Part shown: one piece after another, positions 43,771-50,752 of the stretch
How the letters are laid out: every line of letters starts with the position of its first letter
Numbering within the stretch: position 1 is the first letter of the stretch
Assembly: GCF_002746455.1 (NCBI RefSeq)
Contig: NZ_NWUW01000008.1
Location: 124,001 to 188,000, forward strand
DNA: 64,000 nt
DNA from: Bacillus fungorum
Lineage (GTDB): Bacteria > Bacillota > Bacilli > Bacillales > Bacillaceae_G
Direction: 5' to 3'
Program-made: the position numbers and the translations under genes
The notes under the pieces: model-generated
Database searches by the model: none
Told to the model about the DNA's origin: nothing
What the model saw: the letters and a program-made list of their open reading frames with translations, nothing else

Positions 43771-44124
43771 TTAAATTCCTCCACCAGGCTCTGTGTTAGC
43801 CGGTGCTCCTCCATAATCTCCATGTGATTCTAACTTGGGTACAGGTGTATCTCCCTTATTGTAAGCAGGTGCCCCTCCTGTATGCCCATGAGTATAGAAC
43901 GGTGCTCCCCCTGTATGTCCATGTGCATAACTTGGAGACAATCCCTCTCCATGAGTATCAGATGGTGCTCCTCCATGATTTCCATGTGCATATGCAGGCG
44001 CTCCTCCTCCATCCCCTTCTGAAGCCGCTTGAACAACGCCTCCACCATTTTCATGAGTAAAACCCAAAATTCCAAATCCTAAAACAGATAAACCTACGAC
44101 TGCTGTACCGATTTTTCTTTTCAT
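43771..44124 (-). CDS. Secreted His/Gly-rich repeat protein (GGAP repeats)
   Basis: A 117-residue exported protein. Residues 1-35 are a Sec signal peptide (MKRKIGTAVVGLSVLGFG, cleavage near VQA-AS). The mature part is about seven tandem ~11-residue units with the pattern GGAPxYxHGxx: GGAPAYAHGNH, GGAPSDTHGEG, LSPSYAHGHT, GGAPFYTHGHT, GGAPAYNKGDT, PVPKLESHGDY, GGAPANTEPGG. The His-Gly pairs hint at metal binding, but no family is recognised. AGAGGAGAG precedes ATG 44124. Number and sequence of units may differ between strains (inference). Confidence 0.72.
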   Translation of the reverse strand: MKRKIGTAVVGLSVLGFGILGFTHENGGGVVQAASEGDGGGAPAYAHGNHGGAPSDTHGEGLSPSYAHGHTGGAPFYTHGHTGGAPAYNKGDTPVPKLESHGDYGGAPANTEPGGGI

Positions 44125-44308
44125 AATCACTCTCCTCTATGTGTATTTCATGTTAATTGAAATGAACATATTATGGATATCAGTCATGATGAAGATTCGA
44201 CTCATTTCATTATCATATATTTATACTTCTATGTATTTTTTTGTAAAACCTTCTTGAAATCTGAAGAAAATGGTTATTTTTTGTAAAGCTCCAATGTAGT
44301 AACAAATC

Positions 44309-44343
44309 TGAAAGAACCTGAACTCCAGCGGGTTCTTTCTTTT
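44309..44343. terminator. Terminator-like hairpin
   Basis: GAAAGAACC and GGGTTCTTTC followed by TTTTATT. No + strand gene precedes it, so it may be a relic. Confidence 0.65.
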
Positions 44344-44421
44344 ATTCCTCTTCTTATAAATCTATTTATTTAAATGTAAAATTGTAAATAAGTTCTAACA
44401 TTTTGAATTGAGGTGAAAATC

Positions 44422-44625
44422 ATGAGAAGCTTTGGCTCATTAATGATCTCTACTGTCTGTTCAGTACTTCTTATAATTTGGAATACCTATTCCTTCTATG
44501 ATGGATTCACAGTAGGGCGCACTTACTATTGGATTAATGGCATCGCAGCTGTTATCTTCCTTCTATTCTTTATCCTAAACATGCGTGATTTCAAAAAGAA
44601 AAACTACAGAACCTCACAACAATAG
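44422..44625 (+). CDS. Small two-helix membrane protein (67 aa)
   Basis: Residues ~5-26 and ~39-58 are hydrophobic helices (SLMISTVCSVLLIIW; GIAAVIFLLFFILNM) and the C-terminus is basic (RDFKKKNYRTSQQ). GAGGTGAAAATC precedes ATG 44422. Twelve bases after its stop lies a second small membrane gene, so the two form an operon. Family unknown. Confidence 0.55.
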   Translation: MRSFGSLMISTVCSVLLIIWNTYSFYDGFTVGRTYYWINGIAAVIFLLFFILNMRDFKKKNYRTSQQ

Positions 44626-44637
44626 GAGTTGATACAT

Positions 44638-44859
44638 ATGTGGAAAAAATTTTTAAATTATAAATTGAGCTTAAAAGATTTAAAGTTCATGTTATGGTTG
44701 TTTGGTATTACTGGTTTTATATATAGCTACAATTTCATTACAGGATTAGCTTTTGAACAAAAATTCCAAGTCTATTATTTAGGTTGCGCCATAGCTACGT
44801 TCTCCGCATTTATGGCTACTAAAAATAGGATTAAAAATAAAAATTATAAGACAGCGTAA
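44638..44859 (+). CDS. Small two-helix membrane protein (73 aa)
   Basis: A basic N-terminus (WKKFLNYKLSLKDLK) is followed by hydrophobic helices (LWLFGITGFIYSYNFI; VYYLGCAIATFSAFMA) and a basic end (KNRIKNKNYK). AATAGGAG lies 9 bases before ATG 44638, inside the end of the preceding gene. Together with that gene it forms a two-gene unit of unknown function. Confidence 0.55.
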   Translation: MWKKFLNYKLSLKDLKFMLWLFGITGFIYSYNFITGLAFEQKFQVYYLGCAIATFSAFMATKNRIKNKNYKTA

Positions 44860-44921
44860 TGTAAAAGGGATCCTTTATGATTTCCTTTTTTTCTATGCAA
44901 AATAAAAAAGCAGCTGATTCG

Positions 44922-45494
44922 CTACTTTAACTGTTTATTATTCGCTTCGTATTCTTTTATATAACGGTATAAAGTCGCTCTTGCGACATCAAACATCTCA
45001 CATACTTCCACTTTTGTTTTACCAGAAGCAAGCATTTCCATCATACCTTGAATTTGTTGATGAGTGTGAGCCTTCTTTCTGCCGCCTTCTATTCCTCTTG
45101 CCTTAGCAGCAGCTACGCCACTAATAACACGCTCATTAATCACTTCGCGTTCCATTTCAGTCATGGCGCCAAATATATGAAATAGGAATCTTCCCATTGT
45201 TGTAGATGTATCAATTCCATCTTTAATTGAAACAAAGTGAATGCCCTTTTCATTAAACTCTTGAAGTAAATTAACAAGCTGATGCATTGTTCTTCCTAGA
45301 CGATCAAGTTTATAAACAACTAAAGTATCATCCTTGCGAAGTTTACTAAGAAGTAGTTGAAATTCTTTTCTATCCTTCTTCGCACCACTTTCTTTTTCGG
45401 TTATGATTTCCTCACAATCGTATCGTTTCAACTCATCTAATTGCATATCCAAACTTTGCTTTTTTGTTGATACCCTCGCATAACCAAATATCAT
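44922..45494 (-). CDS. Serine recombinase/resolvase
   Basis: A 190-residue site-specific recombinase of the Tn3 resolvase/invertase type. The nucleophile Ser9 is in IFGYARVSTKKQ; active-site arginines lie in YKLDRLGR, and the E helix contains MGRFLFHIFGAMTEMEREV. The C-terminal HTH (EVCEMFDVARATLYRYI) binds the recombination site. It resolves or inverts DNA between res sites. Res-like repeats lie immediately upstream (45527-45628). No transposase accompanies it. It could be a remnant of a plasmid or prophage resolution system. Confidence 0.92.
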   Translation of the reverse strand: MIFGYARVSTKKQSLDMQLDELKRYDCEEIITEKESGAKKDRKEFQLLLSKLRKDDTLVVYKLDRLGRTMHQLVNLLQEFNEKGIHFVSIKDGIDTSTTMGRFLFHIFGAMTEMEREVINERVISGVAAAKARGIEGGRKKAHTHQQIQGMMEMLASGKTKVEVCEMFDVARATLYRYIKEYEANNKQLK

Positions 45495-45526
45495 TCCCCA
45501 TCACCCTCTATGTTTGATAGGTTAAT

Positions 45527-45628
45527 TGTATCAATTTCCTGTCTCAAATTCAATTGTTTTTGATACATAAGAATCATTGATATTTGGTTAATGGTGTTTA
45601 TGTCTCGTAATCAAATGTTTTTAAGACA
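45527..45628. promoter_or_regulatory. Candidate resolvase (res) site with repeated subsites
   Basis: Two dyads lie just upstream of the resolvase start. The first, 45527-45567, has TGTATCAA and TTGATACA ends. The second, 45601-45628, has TGTCTC and AAGACA ends. Inside them, 45540-45561 and 45601-45622 are direct repeats matching at 18 of 22 bases. Similar multi-subsite layouts are typical of Tn3-family res sites, where resolvase also controls its own promoter. Assignment is by position and symmetry. Confidence 0.5.
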
Positions 45629-45634
45629 TTGTGC

Positions 45635-45841
45635 TTATTGAGAGTGATGTTTTAATCCTGCTAAAGTAGCTTCGATAAACATTTTCTCTTCTGGACCAAC
45701 TTGAGCTATCAACTTATCGACTATATGTCTATCTGTGTTAACTATCAAAAAAACAGCAATATTTGCAATACCACTTACATAAGCTGTTGCATCCTTACTT
45801 TCACCATTCATTTTCATGGAAAACGTAACGTTAGAGTTCAT
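45635..45841 (-). CDS. Small protein of unknown function (68 aa)
   Basis: A mixed-composition protein: MNSNVTFSMKMNGESKDA, then TAYVSGIANIAVFLIVNTD, and a helical end VDKLIAQVGPEEKMFIEATLAGL. No family recognised. GAGGCGAATAATC precedes the ATG. It may be a small spore-associated or regulatory protein, but this is speculation. Confidence 0.5.
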   Translation of the reverse strand: MNSNVTFSMKMNGESKDATAYVSGIANIAVFLIVNTDRHIVDKLIAQVGPEEKMFIEATLAGLKHHSQ

Positions 45842-45955
45842 GATTATTCGCCTCTATTTCCGTTCGTTGTGTTCGTTTGTTTTGTTAATCCTTACCTTTC
45901 AAATACACGTACAAAAAAAAGAGCGCTTTTCTTCAAAGCCCTCTCCAATAAGAAT

Positions 45956-46150
45956 TTACCAATCTCGACATTTATCACAATCACAGTCACGATCATGATT
46001 ACGTCTACGACGACAGTCATCACAATCACAGTCGCGGTCACGTCTACAACGATGGTCATCACAATCTCTATGTCTGCGTCTGCAGAACATTAAATCATCC
46101 CAAAATCTATTACAATCTCGAGAATGTCTGAAATTACAATTACATCCCAT
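45956..46150 (-). CDS. Cys/Arg/Asp-rich small protein (64 aa), spore-coat-like composition
   Basis: A 64-residue protein with about 12 cysteines in CDCD, CDDC and CRRR settings and many Arg and Asp: CNCNFRHSRDCNRFW, then CRRRHRDCDD, RDRDCDCDDC and NHDRDCDCDKCRDW. The pattern is like Cys-rich crust/coat proteins of Bacillus spores, which cross-link by disulfides, but the family is not identified. AGGAGG lies about 9 bases before ATG 46150. It overlaps nothing and has normal AT-rich flanks. Confidence 0.6.
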   Translation of the reverse strand: MGCNCNFRHSRDCNRFWDDLMFCRRRHRDCDDHRCRRDRDCDCDDCRRRRNHDRDCDCDKCRDW

Positions 46151-46261
46151 AAATATAATTACCTCCTCTTTACTCTTGGATTCATCATATTCTATGCTAA
46201 AAAACAAAAATAGCTTGTTTACTAGTCTACTTTCTGCATTTTAAAGTAATAATATTATTAT

Positions 46262-46819
46262 CTAATCTTTAAGTGTCAAATCTATTTCATCCTTATCTTT
46301 CCTTAACAACAAACAAGACGCCCACCAGATCACGGCAGCGCCTACGATTTTTGGCAATTTGATATGACCATGAAGCAACATAATATTTCCGTTTACTACA
46401 TTCGTTGTATAAGACTTTCTGTCTTTTTTACTTTTGAATGTTGGGAAGTCATTTTGACCACTAAAAAAATTCTTATAAGCAGTTTGCAAGTTTAATTGAG
46501 CATTTGCCAAAGTTAATGAATCTACTTCTTTTAACCACTCAGATCCATCTATTAATAAAACGCTATCCTCACAATCACAAAATTCCGCGTGTAATTCATT
46601 TATTGGAGTATCTACGGTAGGTCTAGCGAGACTGACTAAATACGTTGATAATGCTTGTTCTCGTGTTAACTCTACTGGAACACCTTCTTCCTTAACTTGT
46701 CCTTCACTATCACCAGCTACATTTTCTACATATATTTCAATTGCTTTATCCACATCACCATTTACCGCAATTAACGCATAATATTCATGCTTATTAAACT
46801 CAAAGTATTTTATATCCAT
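46262..46819 (-). CDS. Chimeric ORF: phage-like N-terminus fused to a TnpB fragment
   Basis: A 185-codon frame with three parts. Residues 1-93 read as a phage-type protein (DIKYFEFNKHEYYALIAV, then LTREQALSTYLVSLARP and FCDCEDSVLLIDGSE). Residues ~94-158 read as an internal fragment of the IS200/IS605 OrfB/TnpB protein (WLKEVDSLTLANAQLNLQTA, KNFFSGQNDFPTFKSKK, SYTTN, GHIKLPKI). The last ~27 residues fit neither. TnpB normally has ~370 residues with a RuvC-like nuclease centre that is missing here. The ATG has a weak site. Function as a protein is doubtful; more likely an insertion scar in a phage gene. Confidence 0.65.
   Translation of the reverse strand: MDIKYFEFNKHEYYALIAVNGDVDKAIEIYVENVAGDSEGQVKEEGVPVELTREQALSTYLVSLARPTVDTPINELHAEFCDCEDSVLLIDGSEWLKEVDSLTLANAQLNLQTAYKNFFSGQNDFPTFKSKKDRKSYTTNVVNGNIMLLHGHIKLPKIVGAAVIWWASCLLLRKDKDEIDLTLKD
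46346..46540 (-). mobile_element. IS200/IS605-type tnpB (OrfB) internal fragment
   Basis: Matches the N-terminal region of OrfB/TnpB (WLKEVDSLTLANAQLNL, KNFF...FPTFKSKK, YTTN...IKLPK) in the frame of the chimeric ORF. Both ends of the element, tnpA and the catalytic half are absent. Confidence 0.7.
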
Positions 46820-46903
46820 TCCCCTTTTCTACAAAATGAAATTTTTATTAAGTTTTCTATTAATAACGTATATTGATTTCTTTTCTAAATTAATTTAGAG
46901 ATA

Positions 46904-46925
46904 AATAGTTCATTGATGAACTATT
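46904..46925. promoter_or_regulatory. Perfect palindrome, probable MarR operator
   Basis: AATAGTTCA and TGAACTATT separated by TTGA, 41 bases upstream of the MarR gene. Size and position fit autoregulation by a MarR dimer. Confidence 0.6.
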
Positions 46926-46965
46926 CTATGTTAAACTAAATTAAAAAAGAAAAGAGACGAGTATT

Positions 46966-47421
46966 ATGAGTTTAAAAAATCAAAGTTTCAAACAAGCAGG
47001 AGAAGTTGTCCAGTCATTTGTAACAATAAACAAAGAAATTATAAAGTTCACACATCAAAACGCCTCCAGTTTAGGATTAACAGTACAACAAATGGGTATC
47101 TTAAATACAATTTATGCACTCCCTAATGTTACTCTTAAAGAGATTTCAGAACGTCTTTCAGTTCCAAAAAGTACAGTGAGTGTGAATGTAGATGAATTAG
47201 TTAATCTACAGTTCATCGAGCGAAAACAATCAGATGAAGATCGTAGAGAAATAAAATTAAAAGTAACAAACCAAGGACAAAAAGCATCGAAAAAATCCAT
47301 TGAAAACTCTACTTCCTACAAAGCAATGGAACTAGCAATACAACAACTTCAAGAAGATGATGTTCAAACATTATTGCGTATTCATAAAAATTTATTAATC
47401 TCTCTACAGCAATTTCGTTAA
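46966..47421 (+). CDS. MarR-family transcriptional regulator
   Basis: A 151-residue winged-helix regulator. The wHTH covers residues ~35-100: TLKEISERLSVPKSTVSVNVDELV is the recognition helix region and FIERKQSDEDRREIKLKVT the wing. MarR dimers bind short palindromes and release them on binding a phenolic or drug-like ligand. A perfect palindrome lies 41-62 bases upstream. The next gene (47517), a membrane protein, is the likely target. Confidence 0.9.
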   Translation: MSLKNQSFKQAGEVVQSFVTINKEIIKFTHQNASSLGLTVQQMGILNTIYALPNVTLKEISERLSVPKSTVSVNVDELVNLQFIERKQSDEDRREIKLKVTNQGQKASKKSIENSTSYKAMELAIQQLQEDDVQTLLRIHKNLLISLQQFR

Positions 47422-47516
47422 TTGATGTAAACCACCTTTTTTAACTGTGGTTTTACTAATACTTTTGTGCTAAAACCACTAGGATATTTATTTTTATATT
47501 ATTTTTTGGAGGCTTT

Positions 47517-47981
47517 ATGAATAATCAAAACAACAATGAAACAAACAACATCAATAGACTATTGGCAATTTTTCTAATAGTATCACCACTATTAATACCT
47601 ATCGCGCTCCCTACAGCCATAATTGTAGGAATGAAACAATGGATGCCTGATGACGTTAAATACCCAAGTATAATGTCACTATTGACCTTATGTATTGGAT
47701 TTTTCATAGTTGGGATCATCTTCTCTTTCGTATTACGCGTATTTAAATTATCTGAAGAAAAGCTAAAAGAATTAGGTTTCTTAGGATTTACAATTTCAAC
47801 TGTTAGTACCTTCCTGACAATGTATGTCGGATATTTTTGGCTAGCAAAACTTAATTTCACAGCAGTGCAATTATCGCCACATGCTGTATTAATCTTTGCG
47901 ATTTTATCTACAATTCTTTTAGAAGCAATCTTTAAGCTGATTGATAAATTTGATACACCTGATACAAAAGAAACACTTTAA
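47517..47981 (+). CDS. Four-helix membrane protein downstream of MarR (YrvL-like?)
   Basis: A 154-residue membrane protein. Helices are at about 15-37, 50-73, 87-110 and 120-140, after a poly-Asn start (MNNQNNNETNN). The layout recalls the YrvL type, of regulatory/unknown function, but this is a loose similarity. TTGGAGGC lies 6 bases before the ATG. The 95-base gap to the MarR gene has no terminator, so both may share a transcript; the terminator at 48004 closes it. Confidence 0.6.
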   Translation: MNNQNNNETNNINRLLAIFLIVSPLLIPIALPTAIIVGMKQWMPDDVKYPSIMSLLTLCIGFFIVGIIFSFVLRVFKLSEEKLKELGFLGFTISTVSTFLTMYVGYFWLAKLNFTAVQLSPHAVLIFAILSTILLEAIFKLIDKFDTPDTKETL

Positions 47982-48003
47982 TAGATATTAAAATGATTAT
48001 CTT

Positions 48004-48033
48004 AGAGCACATATTAACATGTGCTCTTTTTTC
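48004..48033 (+). terminator. Terminator of the MarR/membrane protein unit
   Basis: AGAGCACAT and ATGTGCTCT with T run. Confidence 0.88.
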
Positions 48034-48056
48034 TTTTAATCAAATAACGCTTTTGT

Positions 48057-48260
48057 TTAGTTTTGTTGAATATTTGAACCCTCAAATTTCGCTTTTAACC
48101 GCTCATATGTTACTTTTTCCTGCTCTTCTTGTTTTCTTTTATATTCTTCTTGTTGTTTCTGTTGTTCTAAGCGTCTTTGATTCTCATATTCTTGAATCTT
48201 TTCATGAGATATTATTCCTTTTTCATGCAATGTTTTTCTTAACCAATCATGCTTTAACAC
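48057..48260 (-). CDS. Phage-type coiled-coil protein (67 aa)
   Basis: GTG start. The first 30 residues (LKHDWLRKTLHEKGIISHEKIQEYE) are a small helical domain; the rest is a glutamine/glutamate/lysine coiled coil (QRRLEQQKQQEEYKRKQEEQEK). It resembles small prophage proteins in B. cereus group genomes; family unknown. The start overlaps the previous 22-codon ORF, consistent with a tightly packed phage operon. Confidence 0.5.
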   Translation of the reverse strand: MLKHDWLRKTLHEKGIISHEKIQEYENQRRLEQQKQQEEYKRKQEEQEKVTYERLKAKFEGSNIQQN

Positions 48261-48315
48261 ATATGCTCTTGCGTTGTATTATTGATAACTGCCCTTCGAT
48301 CTCCACTAATTCCAT
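48247..48315 (-). CDS. Possible 22-aa phage ORF
   Basis: An ATG after AAAGGGGAAACTGTA opens a 22-codon frame (MELVEIEGQLSII start) overlapping the next gene. Too short to recognise; kept because the ribosome binding site and overlap fit a phage operon. Confidence 0.3.
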   Translation of the reverse strand: MELVEIEGQLSIIQRKSICVKA

Positions 48316-48346
48316 TACAGTTTCCCCTTTTGTTTTAACTGAAATA

Positions 48347-48520
48347 TCATTCTTTATGCTTGTACTCCATCTCCACAAATTCAGCTAAATCAATTTCTTT
48401 CATTATCAATTCTTCTAGAAAGTAAAACGCTTCTTGTTCCCCTTCGTTTTCTCTTACATTTTAAAACTGTAATTTTTGTTCTTCATCTATTTCAAATTTC
48501 ACTTTTGCTTCTACAACCAT
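48347..48520 (-). pseudogene. Small phage protein interrupted by a nonsense codon
   Basis: ATG 48520 after GGAGGG reads VVEAKVKFEIDEEQKLQF, then TAA at 48461-48463, and continues in the same frame NVRENEGEQEAFYFLEELI up to EFVEMEYKHKE and a stop at 48347. The composition and length (57 codons) fit one intact phage gene with a single ochre mutation, typically Lys, Glu or Gln to stop. Confidence 0.6.
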
Positions 48521-48523
48521 CAT

Positions 48524-48728
48524 TCATCCCTCCATGTCTTTATATTTTTCAAACATCCCATTCTTCCGGAGAGTATTCACTAACTGTCTAATCGTACTTT
48601 CCATTCTTCCTAAAGATAAAGCGATTCCCTTCACCTTTCCGAATCCATAGTACTTACATATGTAGGCTAATTCCCTCGTTGTGTACGGCTTTCTTATGAT
48701 TCGGATGGTAATTGGGATGGTACTTCAT
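48524..48728 (-). pseudogene. Phage HTH-type protein with a frameshift
   Basis: An ATG at 48728 starts KYHPNYHPNHKK; within ~15 codons the convincing frame moves to RKPYTTRELAYICKYYGFG, then KGIALSLGRMESTIRQLVN and ends KYKDMEG at 48524. The latter has a helix-turn-helix character. No start codon exists in the second frame, so a one-base change in the CATAAGAAAG region has disrupted the gene. Confidence 0.55.
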
Positions 48729-48861
48729 TCAGCCCTGTACATCATATTGAACTTCCATCCTGATCACTTTTTTGTTAAAATTCTTTTCACCTTTTTACTG
48801 AACAAGCATATGTTATTGTATGGGCATTAGCCATTCATAACCTTTCTTATCTAAGAGCATG

Positions 48862-48890
48862 CTTATATGTGTGCTCTTTTTTATTTACTA
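48862..48890. terminator. Orphan terminator-like hairpin
   Basis: AAGAGCAT and GTGTGCTCTT followed by TTTT. No gene ends just upstream; 48729-49030 contains no gene. Confidence 0.5.
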
Positions 48891-49043
48891 TGAAATAACG
48901 ATTTTATTGAGATTTAAACTAATAACTAATGCCCTATAGTAGTTATTCGCTGTTTCCAAAATAAATTGAATTAATAGTATAAAAATGAGGTATTAATAAA
49001 AAAATTAAATTTACTATTTTCTAAACACATAAGTGAGGTGATT

Positions 49044-49589
49044 TTGATAGATTACAAAAACAAAGATATATTCAATAAATTTCCGTTTATGGATATTAAC
49101 CATATTATTCTCCCACATTATCCATCCGGACCAACTGGTGTTACCGGATCGACTGGAACCGCTGGCGTAGGATTAACAAACTATCTATATGCTTTTGATA
49201 CTACCAACCAGTCAATTGTAGTAGGAGGTAATGTTACTTTTAATACAAATGGACCTATAATAGGAACCGCCCTTACCCACATAGCAAGTACTGGAAATAT
49301 TATAATTAATACACTAGGAACATATGTAGCAGAATTTCAATTAGAATCTTCTCGTGAAAACCAATTTTCCTTTGCACTAAACGGTATACCAATTCCAGGC
49401 GGACCGTTTGGAACAGGGTCACCTCATTCCGTAAATCAAGGTACTGTTGCTTTTACAGTAACACTTGTTCCTTCGACATTAACTTTAATAAATAATACTT
49501 CTTCAGCGGGTACTATCACTCTCTCAAATAGTGATGGTGGCTCTTTAACAAATGTATCTGCAAGTATAAGTATTTTTCAGGTAGGATGA
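49044..49589 (+). CDS. Short collagen-like, exosporium-type surface protein
   Basis: About 181 residues. The N-terminus has a Pro-rich leader (FMDINHIILPHYPSG) followed by only four Gly-X-Y triplets (GPTGVTGSTGTAG), then a ~130-residue beta-sandwich (YAFDTTNQSIVVGGNVTFN; HIASTGNIIINTLGTYVAEF; NTSSAGTITLSNSDG) of the type found at the C-terminus of BclA-like glycoproteins, TNF-like jelly roll. This fits an exosporium protein that trimerises through its C-terminal domain. GAGGTG precedes both GTG 49038 and TTG 49044; spacing favours TTG. A strong hairpin follows. Confidence 0.75.
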   Translation: MIDYKNKDIFNKFPFMDINHIILPHYPSGPTGVTGSTGTAGVGLTNYLYAFDTTNQSIVVGGNVTFNTNGPIIGTALTHIASTGNIIINTLGTYVAEFQLESSRENQFSFALNGIPIPGGPFGTGSPHSVNQGTVAFTVTLVPSTLTLINNTSSAGTITLSNSDGGSLTNVSASISIFQVG

Positions 49590-49604
49590 TTAATTAGTTT
49601 AGAA

Positions 49605-49650
49605 ACGTGATTCATAAAGCGACTCTCTACTTAACCTTTATGAATCACGT
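49605..49650 (+). terminator. Perfect 15-bp inverted repeat after the collagen-like gene
   Basis: ACGTGATTCATAAAG and CTTTATGAATCACGT, 16-base loop. No T run directly after it, so termination is uncertain. Confidence 0.55.
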
Positions 49651-49700
49651 AGATTAGGATAACTTTTAACCTTCTTACTTTAATTAAAATAACGCTTTTA

Positions 49701-49997
49701 TTAAGATTGTCTACATTTCTCACAGAATACTTTTTCATCTATAACTACAGTATCTTCCTCAGTGCATGTAGTTGAGCACTTCTCACATTCAAACCACCAA
49801 CCACTTTTTAACATTGCTTCTTTCGGTACATAACCCAAATCGGAATACTGATAAAATACTTTAACTCTGTTTGCTCTAACTTCTGTATATTCACACCATC
49901 CATAAGTTTCAATTTTCATTTTTGCTTTACCAGTTGTTTCTGCAAACACAACTTCTTGATGTTCCCCATCACTGTGCTGTACATGATATGCTTTCAT
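49701..49997 (-). CDS. Phage-type zinc-ribbon protein (98 aa)
   Basis: N-terminal alpha/beta part with EVVFAETTGKAKMKIETYGWCEYTEVRANRVK, then a zinc-ribbon-like end with CEKCSTTC and CEKC pairs. B. cereus phages commonly have such small proteins; function unknown. GGGGGGAG precedes ATG 49997. It is the first intact gene in a - strand row of small phage-type genes. Confidence 0.6.
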   Translation of the reverse strand: MKAYHVQHSDGEHQEVVFAETTGKAKMKIETYGWCEYTEVRANRVKVFYQYSDLGYVPKEAMLKSGWWFECEKCSTTCTEEDTVVIDEKVFCEKCRQS

Positions 49998-50036
49998 GTT
50001 TCTCCCCCCATATTTGTACAAAATTCAAATTTGGTC

Positions 50037-50484
50037 TCACTTTACTCCTGTAGATCCAAAGCCACCAACGCCACGTTCACTATCCGATAGATCGTCCACT
50101 TCCACAAAACTAGCTGTTTTCCACTGGCGCTATGACGCCTTGAGCAATACGAGTACCCTTTTCAATTACATGTGCTTGCATATTGGTTGCTTTAGGAATT
50201 TCAGTATTATCAACTAGCACCCCAACTTCTCCGCGATAGCCACTATCCACCGTGCCAAGAACAACTCTTAACTTTGTATTACGCGTCATACTGCTACGCG
50301 GGCGCACTTGCAATTCATATACTGGTGGAATCTCAAAAGCTAAATCAGTTGGTACAACCTTTGTTTCTCCTGGCCATATGATTGTGTCCTCTGCTGCTAC
50401 AAGGTCAAAACCCGAATCGCCCGGTTTCGCATACCTTGGTAATTCCACATCTTTCAATCGTTTAATTTTCACTCTTAACTTCAT
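50037..50484 (-). pseudogene. dUTPase (dut), frameshifted before motif V
   Basis: Trimeric dUTP pyrophosphatase of phage type. Motifs I-IV are intact: GDSGFDLVA (I), RPRSSMTRN (II), GTVDSGYRGE (III) and GTRIAQGVI (IV). The frame stops early at NS, whereas the other frame holds motif V: SERGVGGFGST with end GVK at 50037. A one-base insertion in the AAAA of GGAAAACAG (about 50117) accounts for this. Loss of motif V, which covers the active site of the next subunit, would abolish activity. Before the shift there are 124 codons. Part of a degenerate phage cluster. Confidence 0.85.
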
Positions 50485-50496
50485 TTTCCCCGCTCC

Positions 50497-50664
50497 CTAT
50501 AAAAAACTTTTCAATTCTTCTTTCCGGTTCTTCAACTCTTCCAAAGAACGCTTTGTCTTACGTTTTTCTCTATCCAATCCAACCAAGCGATATTCCAACT
50601 TACGAATCTCGCTTTCTACTACATCAAGTTCACTTTGCACCTGCATCACGGGTTCTTTTTTCAT
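50497..50664 (-). CDS. Small phage coiled-coil protein (55 aa)
   Basis: ATG after GGGAGGTAAGTA. The protein is one long charged helix (SELDVVESEIRKLEYRLVG then REKRKTKRSLEELKNRKEEL). Its start lies inside the C-terminal coding end of the preceding ORF. Family unknown; phage location suggests a recombination or regulatory helper (inference). Confidence 0.5.
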   Translation of the reverse strand: MKKEPVMQVQSELDVVESEIRKLEYRLVGLDREKRKTKRSLEELKNRKEELKSFL

Positions 50665-50752
50665 TACTTACCTCCCGCTCTACTTCTTGCTTTCTGTAAA
50701 AATCCTTAATTGCTTGTTCCCAATATGTGTAATTGCAACTTGTTACAGCCAT
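50630..50752 (-). CDS. Small phage ORF (40 aa)
   Basis: An ATG overlapping the previous stop (TAATG) after AAAGGAG opens AVTSCNYTYWEQAIKDFYRK, then QEVEREVSNEKRTRD. It overlaps the next gene by 35 bases. Compact phage organisation supports it; the function is unknown. Confidence 0.45.
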   Translation of the reverse strand: MAVTSCNYTYWEQAIKDFYRKQEVEREVSNEKRTRDAGAK

